Of a DNA stretch of 64,000 nucleotides, positions 38,808-50,449 are shown piece by piece; the stretch's first letter is position 1; each line of letters begins with the position of its first letter. This DNA is from Aeromonas diversa CDC 2478-85 (GTDB lineage: Bacteria; Pseudomonadota; Gammaproteobacteria; Enterobacterales; Aeromonadaceae), in the NCBI RefSeq assembly GCF_000819805.1, contig NZ_CDCE01000020.1, forward strand, positions 265,162 through 329,161, in the 5' to 3' direction. The notes below the pieces were generated by a model. That model was not told the origin of the DNA, did no database searches, and saw nothing but the letters and a program-made list of their open reading frames with translations. The translations under genes and the position numbers were made by a program.

Positions 38808-40262
38808 ATGACCAAGGTTGAACTGGCAAAACTGCGTACCATGATCCCCCAGATGCGCCGCGTGCGTCGCATCCACTTCATCGGCATCGGTGGTGCCGGT
38901 ATGGGGGGGATCGCCGAGGTCCTGGCTAATGAGGGTTATCAGGTAAGCGGCTCGGATCTGGCGCGTAACGCCGTGACCGAGCGTCTCGTCGCCCTGGGGG
39001 CCGAGATCTTCCTCGGCCATAGCGCCGAGCATGTGCAGGGGGCCAGCGTCGTGGTGGTCTCTACCGCCATTCGGCAGGACAACCCCGAGCTGCTGGCCGC
39101 TCGCGAGCTGCGCATCCCCGTGGTGCGCCGTGCCGAGATGTTGGCCGAGCTGATGCGCTTTCGCCACGGCATTGCCGTCGCCGGGACCCACGGCAAGACC
39201 ACTACCACCAGCCTGGTGGCCAGTATCTATGCCGAGGCCGAACGTGACCCGACCTTCGTCATCGGCGGCCTGCTCAACAGTGCCGGCACCAATGCGCGTC
39301 TGGGGAGCAGCCGTTACCTCATCGCCGAGGCCGACGAGAGCGACGCCTCCTTCCTGCATCTGCAACCTATGGTCTCTATCGTGACCAATATCGAAGCGGA
39401 TCATATGGATACCTATGGCGGTGACTTCTCCAGGCTCAAGGCCACCTTCATCGAGTTTCTGCACAACCTGCCCTTCTACGGACTGGCGGTGGTGTGCGTG
39501 GATGACCCTGTGATCCGTGGCATGTTGCCCGAGATTGCGCGTCCCACCATCACCTATGGCCTCGCTGATGATGCCGACGTGCAGGTGCTGGATTTTGCCC
39601 AGACCACCAACCACAGCAGCTTCAAGGTGCGTCGTAAGGAAGGGGGTGAGCTGGCGGTGAGACTCAACCTGCCAGGAATCCACAATGCCTTGAATGCCGC
39701 CGCGGCAATTGCCGTCGCGACCGAGGATGGCATCGCCGACGAGGCCATCGTCCGCGCTCTCGAGAAGTTCGAGGGGGTGGGACGCCGCTTCCAGCAGTTT
39801 GGTGAGTTCGAGACCGGCCGTGGTAAGGCCATGCTGGTTGACGACTACGGCCACCATCCGAGTGAGGTGAAGGTGACCATCAACGCCGCCCGTGCCGGTT
39901 GGCCCGAGAAGCGGCTGGTGATGGTGTTTCAACCGCACCGTTACACCCGAACCCGTGATCTCTACGAGGATTTTGCCGAGGTGCTCTCCAAGGTAGATGT
40001 GCTGGTGATGCTCGAAGTGTATGCTGCCGGTGAAGATCCCATCCCTGGTGCCGATGGTCGGGCACTGTGCCGCTCAATCCGCTCTCGTGGCAATCTCGAG
40101 CCCATTTTTGTGGCTGCGACCGAGGATGTGCCGGCAGCGCTGGCCGACATCGTCGGCGAGGGGGATCTGGTGTTGACTCAGGGGGCGGGCAACGTTGGAG
40201 CCCTCAGTCGACGTCTTGCAGAGATGAAATTGGATATAAACCGCATGAAATCTGGCGTTTGA
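38808..40262 (+). CDS. murC: UDP-N-acetylmuramate:L-alanine ligase MurC
   Basis: A 484-residue Mur ligase (E. coli MurC 491). Motifs: [18 protein letters not shown]-loop [29 protein letters not shown] and [14 protein letters not shown]. It adds L-alanine to UDP-MurNAc. In E. coli the next gene is ddlB; here a 97-bp gap with a hairpin and promoter leads straight to ftsQ. Confidence 0.97.
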   Translation: MTKVELAKLRTMIPQMRRVRRIHFIGIGGAGMGGIAEVLANEGYQVSGSDLARNAVTERLVALGAEIFLGHSAEHVQGASVVVVSTAIRQDNPELLAARELRIPVVRRAEMLAELMRFRHGIAVAGTHGKTTTTSLVASIYAEAERDPTFVIGGLLNSAGTNARLGSSRYLIAEADESDASFLHLQPMVSIVTNIEADHMDTYGGDFSRLKATFIEFLHNLPFYGLAVVCVDDPVIRGMLPEIARPTITYGLADDADVQVLDFAQTTNHSSFKVRRKEGGELAVRLNLPGIHNALNAAAAIAVATEDGIADEAIVRALEKFEGVGRRFQQFGEFETGRGKAMLVDDYGHHPSEVKVTINAARAGWPEKRLVMVFQPHRYTRTRDLYEDFAEVLSKVDVLVMLEVYAAGEDPIPGADGRALCRSIRSRGNLEPIFVAATEDVPAALADIVGEGDLVLTQGAGNVGALSRRLAEMKLDINRMKSGV

Positions 40263-40267
40263 GCCAG

Positions 40268-40306
40268 TCATGGGGGTTTTGCCCCCCATGTCGGGGCCTA
40301 TATAAT
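40268..40306 (+). promoter_or_regulatory. Hairpin and internal promoter between murC and ftsQ
   Basis: A stem CATGGGGG/CCCCCCATG (40268-40289) could weaken read-through from murC. A perfect TATAAT (40301-40306) follows, with a weak TTTGCC 17 bp before it. It would drive ftsQAZ separately, as internal promoters do in other dcw clusters. Confidence 0.5.
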
Positions 40307-40359
40307 GGCGAGTCCGGCACTGGGGCCGGCGAGACAAGGGGTTGAACGGGGAGCGCAGG

Positions 40360-41112
40360 TTGGAGGCAAGGGCACAGCCGCGCACCAAAGGAGGCTTCCT
40401 CGCAGGGGTTCTGTTTTTCCTGCTGGTGATTTGGGGCCTCTACCGGTGTGCATTAAATGTCAGCGACTGGCTGACGGATGCGAATCGGTTGCCCATGAGT
40501 GAGCTGTTGCTGCAGGGGCAACACGACTATGTGAAGCCCGAAGAGGTGCGAGTCGCTGTGCTTGATGGCGCAGAGTCGCGTAACTTCTTCGAGCTGGATG
40601 TCAATGCGGTCCAGGCCCGTCTGAATGCCCTGCCATGGGTGGCTCAGGTGTCGGTCCGCAAGAAATGGCCGAACAAGATCAAGGTGTTCCTGACCGAGCA
40701 GACGGTGGCGTCGCGTTGGAATGGAAATCGCTTCCTGAGCAAGGATGGCGTGGTCTTCAAGGCGCCCGACCGGGTCAAGGTTCCTCTGGTTTCCCTGTCG
40801 GGGCCGGACGATCAGGCCAAGCGGGTTTTGGAGGCTTATTACGGGTATCAGGCGCTGCTCTCGGCGAAAGGATTCAGGATCGCCAAGGTCAATCTCACGG
40901 CCCGTCATGCCTGGGAGTTGACCCTGGAGGGGGGCACCCAGCTGTTTCTTGGGCGCTCGGATGAGCTCTCTCGTTTGCAGCGGTTTGTCGATGTCTTTCC
41001 GGATATCCAGCCCCGTGAGCTGATCGCTTACGTGGATCTGAGATACGACACCGGATTGGCGGTTGGATGGAAGAAGAACGAAGAGAAAGTGAATGACCAA
41101 AGCCGCAGATAG
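40360..41112 (+). CDS. ftsQ: Cell division protein FtsQ
   Basis: A 250-residue bitopic protein (E. coli FtsQ 276) with a short cytoplasmic tail, a membrane helix (about residues 11-30, GGFLAGVLFFLLVIWGLY), a POTRA domain (from about 48, LLLQGQHDYVKPEEVRVAVL) and a beta domain. It scaffolds FtsL and FtsB at the septum. The start is uncertain: I choose TTG at 40360 because GGGGAG sits 6 nt before it, but a TTG at 40342 in the same frame has no such spacing. No ATG is available before the membrane helix. It overlaps ftsA by 20 nt. Confidence 0.88.
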   Translation: MEARAQPRTKGGFLAGVLFFLLVIWGLYRCALNVSDWLTDANRLPMSELLLQGQHDYVKPEEVRVAVLDGAESRNFFELDVNAVQARLNALPWVAQVSVRKKWPNKIKVFLTEQTVASRWNGNRFLSKDGVVFKAPDRVKVPLVSLSGPDDQAKRVLEAYYGYQALLSAKGFRIAKVNLTARHAWELTLEGGTQLFLGRSDELSRLQRFVDVFPDIQPRELIAYVDLRYDTGLAVGWKKNEEKVNDQSRR

Positions 41113-42352
41113 AAACCTGATTGTCGGACTGGACATCGGCACCAACAAGGTGGCGGTTCTGGTGGGTGAGGTATTGCCGGACGGTGAGTTGAATGTCATC
41201 GGCATGGGCAGCCACACCTCGCGCGGCATGGACAAGGGGGGCGTGAACGACCTCGACTCCGTGGTCAAGTCGTTGCGCCGCGCCGTCGAAGAGGCCGAGA
41301 TGATGGCCGACTGCCAGATCAGCTCCGTCTATCTGGGGCTGTCGGGCAAGCATATCGACTGTCGCAATGAGACCGGCATGGTGCCCATCTCCGATGAGGA
41401 GGTGACCCAGGAGGATGTGGACAACGTGATCCACACCGCCAAGTCGGTGCGTCTCTCCGACGAGCTGCGCGTACTGCACGTGCTGCCCCAAGAGTTCGCC
41501 ATCGACTACCAGGAGGGGATCAAGAACCCGGTCGGTCTCTCCGGTGTGCGGATGGCCGCCAAGGTGCACATCGTCACCTGTCACAACGACATGGCGCGTA
41601 ACATCGAAAAATGCGTGGAGAAGGTGGGGCTGCGAGTGGACCAGCTTATCTTCTCTGCCCTGGCGTCCAGCTACGCCGTCCTCACCGAGGACGAGAAGGA
41701 GCTCGGCGTCTGCGTGGTCGACATCGGTGGTGGCACCATGGACATGTCCCTGTTCACCGGGGGCGCCCTGCGCCACACCAAGGTGATCCCGTACGCTGGC
41801 AGCACGGTCACCAGCGACATCGCCTACGCCTTCGGCACTCCGCCGCTGGACGCCGAGGCGATCAAGGTGCGCTACGGTTGCGCCCTGGGGCGCTTGGTCA
41901 GCAAGGAAGACACCATAGAGGTGCCGAGCGTGGGTGGTCGTCCCGCCCGCAGTCTGCAACGTCAGACGCTGGCCGAGGTGATAGAGCCGCGCTACACCGA
42001 GCTGCTCTCCATGGTTCATGACGAGCTGGTGAAGGTGCAAAACGAATTGAAGCAGCAGGGGGTCAAGCATCAGCTGGCCGCCGGCGTCGTGCTCACCGGT
42101 GGCGCCGCCCAGATCGAGGGCGTCGTCGAGTGCGCCGAACAAGTTTTTCAGTGCCAGGTGCGAGTGGGGGAACCCCTCAACGTGCGCGGCCTGAGTGATT
42201 ATGTGCAAGCACCGGTCTATTCCACGGCCGTGGGGTTGCTGCAGTATGGCCGCACGCACCAAAGCAGCGGTCCGAGCAAAGAATATGCCGCCAAGGCAAG
42301 TGTCGGTGGGCTGGTCAAACGGGTCAGCAACTGGTTGCGTGGCGAGTTTTAA
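41093..42352 (+). CDS. ftsA: Cell division protein FtsA
   Basis: A 419-residue actin-fold ATPase (E. coli FtsA 420). Nucleotide-binding motifs include LIVGLDIGTNKVAVLVGEV and VVDIGGGTMDMSLF, and the C-terminal amphipathic membrane helix is GGLVKRVSNWLRGEF. It tethers FtsZ to the membrane and recruits later division proteins. It overlaps ftsQ by 20 nt; ftsZ starts 39 bp after its stop. No odd features. Confidence 0.97.
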   Translation: MTKAADRNLIVGLDIGTNKVAVLVGEVLPDGELNVIGMGSHTSRGMDKGGVNDLDSVVKSLRRAVEEAEMMADCQISSVYLGLSGKHIDCRNETGMVPISDEEVTQEDVDNVIHTAKSVRLSDELRVLHVLPQEFAIDYQEGIKNPVGLSGVRMAAKVHIVTCHNDMARNIEKCVEKVGLRVDQLIFSALASSYAVLTEDEKELGVCVVDIGGGTMDMSLFTGGALRHTKVIPYAGSTVTSDIAYAFGTPPLDAEAIKVRYGCALGRLVSKEDTIEVPSVGGRPARSLQRQTLAEVIEPRYTELLSMVHDELVKVQNELKQQGVKHQLAAGVVLTGGAAQIEGVVECAEQVFQCQVRVGEPLNVRGLSDYVQAPVYSTAVGLLQYGRTHQSSGPSKEYAAKASVGGLVKRVSNWLRGEF

Positions 42353-42391
42353 GAATTTTGCTGAAGTCAGCAAATAAAGCGGAGAGACATT

Positions 42392-43540
42392 ATGTTTGAA
42401 TTCATGGATAGCCATACTGACGAAGCCGTCATCAAGGTGGTGGGCGTGGGCGGTGGCGGTGGCAACGCCGTCGAGCACATGGTTCGTCAGAACATCGAGG
42501 GCGTGGAGTTCATCACGGTGAACACCGATGCCCAGGCCCTGCGCAACTCCAGTGCCAATACTACGCTGCAGATCGGTGGTGGCATCACCAAGGGTCTCGG
42601 CGCCGGCGCCAATCCTGAAGTGGGTCGCGATGCCGCGATGGAAGATCGCGAGAGCCTGCGTGAGCTGTTGGCCGGTTCCGACATGGTCTTCATCGCCGCC
42701 GGTATGGGTGGTGGTACCGGTACCGGTGCTGCCCCGATCGTGGCCGAAGTGGCCCGCGAAATGGGTATCCTGACCGTGGCCGTGGTGACCAAGCCCTTCT
42801 CCTTCGAAGGCAAGAAGCGTATGGGCTATGCCCAGCACGGGATCGAAGAGCTGTCCAAGAACGTCGACTCCCTGATCACCATCCCCAACGACAAGCTGCT
42901 GAAGGTGCTGGGTCGCGGCATCTCCCTGCTGGACGCCTTCAAGGCCGCCAACGATGTCCTGCTGGGCGCCGTGCAGGGGATCGCCGAGTTGATCACCCGC
43001 CCGGGTCTCATCAACGTCGACTTCGCGGACGTGCGTACCGTGATGCGCGAGATGGGTACCGCCATGATGGGGACCGGCTCTGCGTCCGGTGACGACCGTG
43101 CCGAGGAAGCGGCCGAGAAGGCGATCTCCAGCCCGCTGCTGGAAGACGTGGATCTGGCCGGTGCCCGCGGCATCCTGGTCAACATCACCGCTGGCCTCGA
43201 CATGACCATCGAAGAGTTCGAAACCGTGGGTAACGCGGTCAAGGCCTTCGCCTCCGAGAATGCCACCGTGGTGGTGGGGACCGTTATCGACCCCGAAATG
43301 CACGACGAGCTGCGTGTGACCGTGGTTGCCACCGGTATTGGTGCCGAGCGCAAGCCGGACATCACTCTGGTCAAGAACAGCCAGGTGCAAGAGCGTCCGG
43401 TTCGTCAGCCGCTGGGTGACATGATGCCCGGTCGCGTGATGGAAGAGGCCCCGGCCAAGGTGGTCAACGCCGAGCCCCAGGCCCGTCGTGAGCCCGATTA
43501 TCTGGACATCCCGGCCTTCCTGCGCAAGCAAGCGGACTGA
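42392..43540 (+). CDS. ftsZ: Cell division GTPase FtsZ
   Basis: FtsZ, 382 residues (E. coli 383). The tubulin signature GGGTGTGAAP and the early VVGVGGGGGNAVEHM are clear. A linker (about 317-365) leads to the conserved C-terminal peptide YLDIPAFLRKQAD, which binds FtsA, ZipA and ZapD. It polymerises into the Z-ring. The window also encodes three likely partners: ZapD, ZapE and ZapG. It is the last division gene of the cluster; lpxC follows after 98 bp. Confidence 0.98.
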   Translation: MFEFMDSHTDEAVIKVVGVGGGGGNAVEHMVRQNIEGVEFITVNTDAQALRNSSANTTLQIGGGITKGLGAGANPEVGRDAAMEDRESLRELLAGSDMVFIAAGMGGGTGTGAAPIVAEVAREMGILTVAVVTKPFSFEGKKRMGYAQHGIEELSKNVDSLITIPNDKLLKVLGRGISLLDAFKAANDVLLGAVQGIAELITRPGLINVDFADVRTVMREMGTAMMGTGSASGDDRAEEAAEKAISSPLLEDVDLAGARGILVNITAGLDMTIEEFETVGNAVKAFASENATVVVGTVIDPEMHDELRVTVVATGIGAERKPDITLVKNSQVQERPVRQPLGDMMPGRVMEEAPAKVVNAEPQARREPDYLDIPAFLRKQAD

Positions 43541-43557
43541 GGTCATCCGACCTCGGT

Positions 43558-43587
43558 TTGTTTGTCGCTTAAGGATTGTGCTAAGAT
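43558..43587 (+). promoter_or_regulatory. Candidate lpxC promoter
   Basis: TTGTTT (43558-43563), an 18-bp spacer and TAAGAT (43582-43587), the latter preceded by TG plus one base (extended -10), 51 bp before the lpxC ATG. No terminator is seen after ftsZ, so read-through is also possible. Confidence 0.5.
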
Positions 43588-43638
43588 GGGCAGCCACGGC
43601 TTTTTAGCCATGAATTTTGCTGTTGAGCGGATGCACCC

Positions 43639-44562
43639 ATGATTAGACAAAGAACCTTGAAAACGAGTGTCCAGGCTACCGGTGTTGGCCTGCATTCTGG
43701 CCGGAAAGTCACCATGACGTTCCGTCCGGCGCCTGTGAACACAGGTATCGTTTACTTGCGTACCGATCTGAATCCTGTTGTGGAGTTGCCTGCCAACGCG
43801 GATCAGGTACGCGATACCCTGCTCTGTACCGCCCTGGTCAATGACCAGGGGGTGCGGGTCTCGACCATTGAGCATCTCTCTGCCGCCTTGGCGGGCATGG
43901 GAATCGATAACCTGTATGTCGAGGTGGATGCACCGGAAGTGCCGGTGATGGATGGCAGTGCGCATCCGTTCATCTACCTGCTGCAGGAGGTTGGGGTTCG
44001 CGAGCAGAATGCGCCCAAGCAGTTTGTGCGCATCAAGCAGAGCGTGCGTGTTGAAGATGGCGACAAGTGGGCGGAATTCCACCCCTATCGCAATGGCTTC
44101 AAGATGGATCTCGAGATCGATTTCCAACATCCCGTTTTTGCCGGGCGTAATCAGCGCTGTGTGCTGGACTTCTCCGGCGCCTCTTTCGTGAAAGAGATCA
44201 GCCGTGCCCGTACCTTCGGCTTCATGCGCGACATCGAGTATCTGCGTTCCCAGAACCTAGCCCTCGGCGGCAGTCTGGAAAATGCGGTTGTACTCGATGA
44301 CTACCGTGTGTTGAACGAAGAGGGTTTGCGTTACGAAGATGAGTTCGTCAAGCACAAGATGCTCGACGCCATCGGCGACCTCTACATGTGTAATCGCAGC
44401 ATCATCGGTGAGTTCCGGGCTTACAAGACCGGCCACGCACTGAACAACAAGTTGCTGCGTGCCCTGCTCGCCAACCAGAAAGCCTGGGAACTGGTGACCT
44501 TCGAGGATGAGCAGGCAAAGGCTCCTATCGCCTACTACGACCATTCGCTGGTTCTGGCCTGA
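43639..44562 (+). CDS. lpxC: UDP-3-O-acyl-GlcNAc deacetylase LpxC
   Basis: A 307-residue zinc deacetylase (E. coli LpxC 305), starting [21 protein letters not shown] zinc ligand is His79 in TIEHLSAAL; further ligands lie in [12 protein letters not shown]. It performs the committed step of lipid A synthesis. In E. coli the protein is destroyed by FtsH through a C-terminal degron ending in hydrophobic residues; here the C-terminus is YYDHSLVLA, similar in character. Its place after ftsZ is conserved. Confidence 0.97.
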   Translation: MIRQRTLKTSVQATGVGLHSGRKVTMTFRPAPVNTGIVYLRTDLNPVVELPANADQVRDTLLCTALVNDQGVRVSTIEHLSAALAGMGIDNLYVEVDAPEVPVMDGSAHPFIYLLQEVGVREQNAPKQFVRIKQSVRVEDGDKWAEFHPYRNGFKMDLEIDFQHPVFAGRNQRCVLDFSGASFVKEISRARTFGFMRDIEYLRSQNLALGGSLENAVVLDDYRVLNEEGLRYEDEFVKHKMLDAIGDLYMCNRSIIGEFRAYKTGHALNNKLLRALLANQKAWELVTFEDEQAKAPIAYYDHSLVLA

Positions 44563-44576
44563 TAGGATGAATGACA

Positions 44577-44616
44577 GGGCGTCGGTCTCCTCTCCGCACC
44601 GACGCCCCGTTTTTCT
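44577..44616 (+). terminator. Rho-independent terminator after lpxC
   Basis: Stem GGGCGTCGGT/ACCGACGCCC with an 11-base loop, followed by CGTTTTTC. It is strong and closes the dcw-lpxC run. Confidence 0.85.
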
Positions 44617-44684
44617 TGCCCCCCTGATTGACACCGCCTCTCCCGGCCTGTTTTTCCAACGACCGAGCAGACAGTGATTATCTT

Positions 44685-45590
44685 ATGAGTCTTACCCTGA
44701 TCCTCAACGGCAAGCGGCGTCGCCGGCTTCATATCCCTCGCTGGCATCTGCTGGGGATCGCAGCCTTGCTCCTCTTGATGACCGGTAGTGGCGGTTGGTT
44801 GACCTGGAGTCACTGGCAGACCAAGATCGCCTCCTTAGAGATGGCACTGGACCTGGCCCAGCAGCAGAGCGAAGCCACGGCCGAAGAGGTTTCCAAGCAG
44901 CAACTGGCCATGTTGGCCGCTCAGGTCGGCACCATGCAGGCCCAACTGGGTCGTCTCAATGCGCTCGGCGAGCGCCTCACTGAAGAGGCCGAGCTCGATC
45001 CCGACGAATTCAATTTCAGTGAAGCGCCTCCCATGGGGGGCCCTTCCTACGATCCCGATCTCGAAGTGGGGCTCAATGAGCTCCAAGACTCCATGAAAAA
45101 CCTCAGTTATCAGCTGGGAAATCGTGAAGAGCAGCTCGCAGTCCTTGAATCCTTCATGATGAATCACAATATTGTGGACAAGGGACTCATCGACGGCACG
45201 CCGGTGGCGGGTCGCCGGGCATGGGTCTCTTCCGGTTTTGGCGGCCGGGTCGATCCGTTCAACGGCCGCGCCAAGATGCACAAGGGTATCGATTTTCGTG
45301 GCAAGACCGGCACGCCGATCCTCGCCTCTGGTCCCGGCGTGGTGAGCTGGTCAGGGCGTCATCCCGAATTTGGCATCATGATCGAAATCAGCCACGGCAA
45401 TGGCCTGGTTACCCGCTATGCCCACAACTCCAAGGCCCTGGTGCGAGTCGGCACCTTGGTCGACAAAGGGCAGAAGATAGCCCTGATGGGGCGCACCGGG
45501 CGTGCAACCGGTGTGCATCTGCATTATGAAGTCTTAAAAGATGGTCGTCAGGTCAACCCCTCCCGTTTTATGACGGTCAAACGGGGTTAG
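44685..45590 (+). CDS. M23/LytM-type peptidase or division-associated factor, membrane-anchored
   Basis: A 301-residue protein with an N-terminal basic tail (KRRRRLHIPRW), one membrane segment (about residues 20-41), a periplasmic coiled-coil (about 45-165) and a C-terminal LytM domain. The metal and catalytic residues of an active M23 enzyme are present: HKGIDF (HxxxD) and HLHYE (HxH), so it is not one of the degenerate EnvC/NlpD activators. It probably cleaves peptide crosslinks in murein (inference). It stands between lpxC and secA, where E. coli has secM. Start at the ATG 44685; the TTG at 44628 would fall just after the terminator. Confidence 0.85.
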   Translation: MSLTLILNGKRRRRLHIPRWHLLGIAALLLLMTGSGGWLTWSHWQTKIASLEMALDLAQQQSEATAEEVSKQQLAMLAAQVGTMQAQLGRLNALGERLTEEAELDPDEFNFSEAPPMGGPSYDPDLEVGLNELQDSMKNLSYQLGNREEQLAVLESFMMNHNIVDKGLIDGTPVAGRRAWVSSGFGGRVDPFNGRAKMHKGIDFRGKTGTPILASGPGVVSWSGRHPEFGIMIEISHGNGLVTRYAHNSKALVRVGTLVDKGQKIALMGRTGRATGVHLHYEVLKDGRQVNPSRFMTVKRG

Positions 45591-45650
45591 TGGTTTTCTT
45601 TTAGTTTCCCCTCGATGGGGCGCGTTTATCATTAGAAACAGTTGGTACAC

Positions 45651-48362
<2,712 letters not shown>

Positions 48363-48378
48363 AACCGGGCCGAGTGAA

Positions 48379-48405
48379 ACGAGGCGGGCCTGATGCCCGC
48401 CTCGT
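48379..48405 (+). terminator. Strong hairpin between secA and mutT
   Basis: An 11-bp perfect stem ACGAGGCGGGC/GCCCGCCTCGT with a 5-base loop, 16 bp after the secA stop and 18 bp before the mutT ATG. Only CTCGTTT follows, so termination may be partial; it could also be a processing or stability stem. Confidence 0.55.
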
Positions 48406-48423
48406 CTCGTTTAGGAGAGAGCA

Positions 48424-48834
48424 ATGGAAGAGAAAAAGCGAGTCTGGGTGGCCGTCGGTGTCATCGAGAACGAGCGGGGCGATATCCTGCTTGCCAAACG
48501 TTCTGCCGAGCGTCACCAGGGCGACCGTTGGGAGTTCCCCGGTGGTAAGGTTGAGAGCGGCGAGGATTTACTGACGGCGCTGGATCGGGAGCTGTGGGAA
48601 GAGATCGGCATCCGGGTGCTCGACTGTGCCCCCTTCATGGAGTTGTGCCACGACTATCCGGATAAGGCGGTATTGCTTGATATCTGGAAGGTCACCCGCT
48701 TCGAAGGAGAGCCATACGGAAGGGAGGGACAGGAGTGTTGCTGGGTGCCGTTGGCACGACTGCACGAGTATCATTTCCCGGATGCAAACGCTCCTATCGT
48801 GGCCAAGTTGCAACAGGGATTGCACAGACGATAA
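48424..48834 (+). CDS. mutT: 8-oxo-dGTP diphosphatase MutT
   Basis: A 136-residue Nudix hydrolase (E. coli MutT 129). The Nudix box is complete: GGKVESGEDLLTALDRELWE followed by EIGI, including the REL-EE pair. It hydrolyses 8-oxo-dGTP to prevent A-to-C transversions. secA-mutT is the E. coli order too. A bidirectional terminator begins at the stop codon and separates it from convergent yacG. Confidence 0.95.
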   Translation: MEEKKRVWVAVGVIENERGDILLAKRSAERHQGDRWEFPGGKVESGEDLLTALDRELWEEIGIRVLDCAPFMELCHDYPDKAVLLDIWKVTRFEGEPYGREGQECCWVPLARLHEYHFPDANAPIVAKLQQGLHRR

Positions 48835-48858
48835 AAAGGGTCCGTAAGGACCCTTTTA
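48834..48858. terminator. Bidirectional terminator, mutT/yacG
   Basis: AAAAAGGGTCC, loop gtaa, GGACCCTTTTA. The A and T runs serve both convergent genes. Confidence 0.85.
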
Positions 48859-48865
48859 TAATTGT

Positions 48866-49054
48866 TCAATGCCATTCTTCATCATCGAAGTCGGGCTGAG
48901 GATCGTCCGGTTCACCCGCGATCCTCTTCTCTTCATTGGCCCACTCGCCCAGATCGATGAGCTGACAGCGCTTGCAGCAGAAGGGGCGGTAAAGGCTTGC
49001 CGGTGTCCACTCAACATCTGCCTGGCAGGTGGGGCATTTGACTTTCGTGACCAT
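48866..49054 (-). CDS. yacG: YacG, zinc-finger DNA gyrase inhibitor
   Basis: A 62-residue protein (E. coli YacG 65) with a treble-clef zinc site formed by CPTC near residue 8 and CCKRC near residue 26, then an acidic tail ([14 protein letters not shown]). E. coli YacG binds GyrB and inhibits DNA gyrase. It follows zapD and coaE on the minus strand with a 9-bp gap, the usual coaE-zapD-yacG order. Confidence 0.95.
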   Translation of the reverse strand: MVTKVKCPTCQADVEWTPASLYRPFCCKRCQLIDLGEWANEEKRIAGEPDDPQPDFDDEEWH

Positions 49055-49063
49055 CCTATCTCC

Positions 49064-49786
49064 TTAACAACAGGCTAGCTGGAAGGGGACATCGCCGATC
49101 GAACGATCGGTGGCTGGCAGGAAGCGCAACGCGAAGCGATTCTTGTGGCCACTTAAGGTCGGGTAGCACTCCTGAGCATGCTCTAAACGAATGCGAATGA
49201 GTTCGGCTCCGTCGGCCACATCCTGATAGAAGCCGTTGACGGCGATCTTGTCGGAAAATGAGCCAGACTCACGCCACAGGCGCAGCAGCAGGCGGATGGC
49301 TTCGATCATCAGAGTGATGTCGGCCAGCCATCCTTTCATCTGAGGCAGGCGTTGGGCATGGGGGAGTGCCAGCCAGTGGTGCAGATGCGGCACGTCAAAG
49401 GCACACAAACCACCGGGAATAGAGAAGCGCTGACGAATGGTGCCGAGCAACCGATCTTCTTTCAGTTTCGCTCCGGGACGAGGGGAATTGAGCAGTTGGC
49501 GTGAGAGGGTGACAATCTCGGTCTGCATATGGTCGATTTGCTCGAGATCCGCTTCGGGGAGGGCTGCCCAACGATTGAGACGTTGGCCGAGGCGTTCCAG
49601 ATCCTTGATAAGGTCGGCACGCAGATCGCCTCGCTCCAGTAGCTCTTGCAGGTCAAAAATGGCCTTGAAACAGGCGATGTGACCCCAAGGCTGCTCCTGC
49701 TCCAGGTTGTCACCGATCTGGGAAAACAGGGACTCCAGACGCAGGTAGGTCCGGCTTTTTTCATTGAGAGGAAAATCGTAAATCAT
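49064..49786 (-). CDS. zapD: ZapD, Z-ring bundling protein
   Basis: A 240-residue protein (E. coli ZapD/YacF 247), mostly helical, starting MIYDFPLNEKSRTYLRLESL, with the family stretch HHWLALPHAQRLPQMKGWL. It crosslinks FtsZ filaments by binding the conserved C-terminal peptide of FtsZ (present in the FtsZ of this window). It lies between coaE and yacG on the minus strand, with a 38-bp gap to coaE. Confidence 0.94.
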   Translation of the reverse strand: MIYDFPLNEKSRTYLRLESLFSQIGDNLEQEQPWGHIACFKAIFDLQELLERGDLRADLIKDLERLGQRLNRWAALPEADLEQIDHMQTEIVTLSRQLLNSPRPGAKLKEDRLLGTIRQRFSIPGGLCAFDVPHLHHWLALPHAQRLPQMKGWLADITLMIEAIRLLLRLWRESGSFSDKIAVNGFYQDVADGAELIRIRLEHAQECYPTLSGHKNRFALRFLPATDRSIGDVPFQLACC

Positions 49787-49824
49787 GCCTGCTCCTGGCC
49801 TCTTCTAAAACCGCGCTAGTGTAC

Positions 49825-50439
49825 CTATTGAGTGTGGGCTTGTTGAGTGGCAAATGTCAGATATTGCTGGTGTAGCGTTAAAATTTCATGTTCCAGTTCA
49901 GCCTCTGAGCGATCCTGATTAACGATCACATCGTCGGCAACCGCGAGTCGCTCGTCGCGGTTCGCCTGGGAGGCGAGAATGGCTTCGGCCTGTTGCTGCG
50001 AGATCTGATCTCGCTGACAGGTCCGTTCAATCTGAACCGCCTCGTCCACATCGATCACCAGCACTCTCTGCCCCAGGCCGCTGAGGCGGTTTTCCACCAA
50101 CAAGGGGACCACCAGCAGACAATAGGGCGAAGTGGCCTGTTGACACTGGCGCATCATCTCTTCGCGGATGAGGGGATGCAGCAGGGCGTTGAGCCAGGCT
50201 TTCTCATCGGGATTGGCAAAGATGCGCTCGCGCAGGGCGCGGCGATTCAGCTCCCTCTTCTCATCCAGAATGTCTGAACCAAAATGTGCGGCGATGGCGC
50301 TGAGGGCCAGGCTGCCGGGTTCGACGACCTGACGGGCGACCAGATCGGCATCTATGATGTCGATGCCGAGTGCAGCGAAGCGATTGGCGATGGTGGTTTT
50401 GCCACTGCCAATACCGCCGGTGAGTGCGACGATATACAT
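49825..50439 (-). CDS. coaE: Dephospho-CoA kinase CoaE
   Basis: A 204-residue P-loop kinase (E. coli CoaE 206). The ATG at 50437-50439 gives [20 protein letters not shown], with Walker A at residues 8-15. [16 protein letters not shown] and the [10 protein letters not shown] strand are also typical. It phosphorylates dephospho-CoA, the last step of coenzyme A synthesis. The 16-residue longer frame upstream is not needed. It is placed 10 bp after tapD, the conserved pilD-coaE-zapD-yacG order. Confidence 0.95.
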   Translation of the reverse strand: MYIVALTGGIGSGKTTIANRFAALGIDIIDADLVARQVVEPGSLALSAIAAHFGSDILDEKRELNRRALRERIFANPDEKAWLNALLHPLIREEMMRQCQQATSPYCLLVVPLLVENRLSGLGQRVLVIDVDEAVQIERTCQRDQISQQQAEAILASQANRDERLAVADDVIVNQDRSEAELEHEILTLHQQYLTFATQQAHTQ

Positions 50440-50449
50440 GAGAGCCTCG

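Noticed and set aside
40895-43597. 900-residue open frame on the minus strand opposite ftsQ-ftsA-ftsZ
   Set aside because: Rich in His, Gly, Leu and Gln with no domain; an antisense shadow of highly conserved plus-strand genes in high-GC DNA.
45531-45650. Search for a SecM-like arrest peptide before secA
   Set aside because: No sequence resembling the arrest motif in the M23 C-terminus or in a small ORF upstream of secA.
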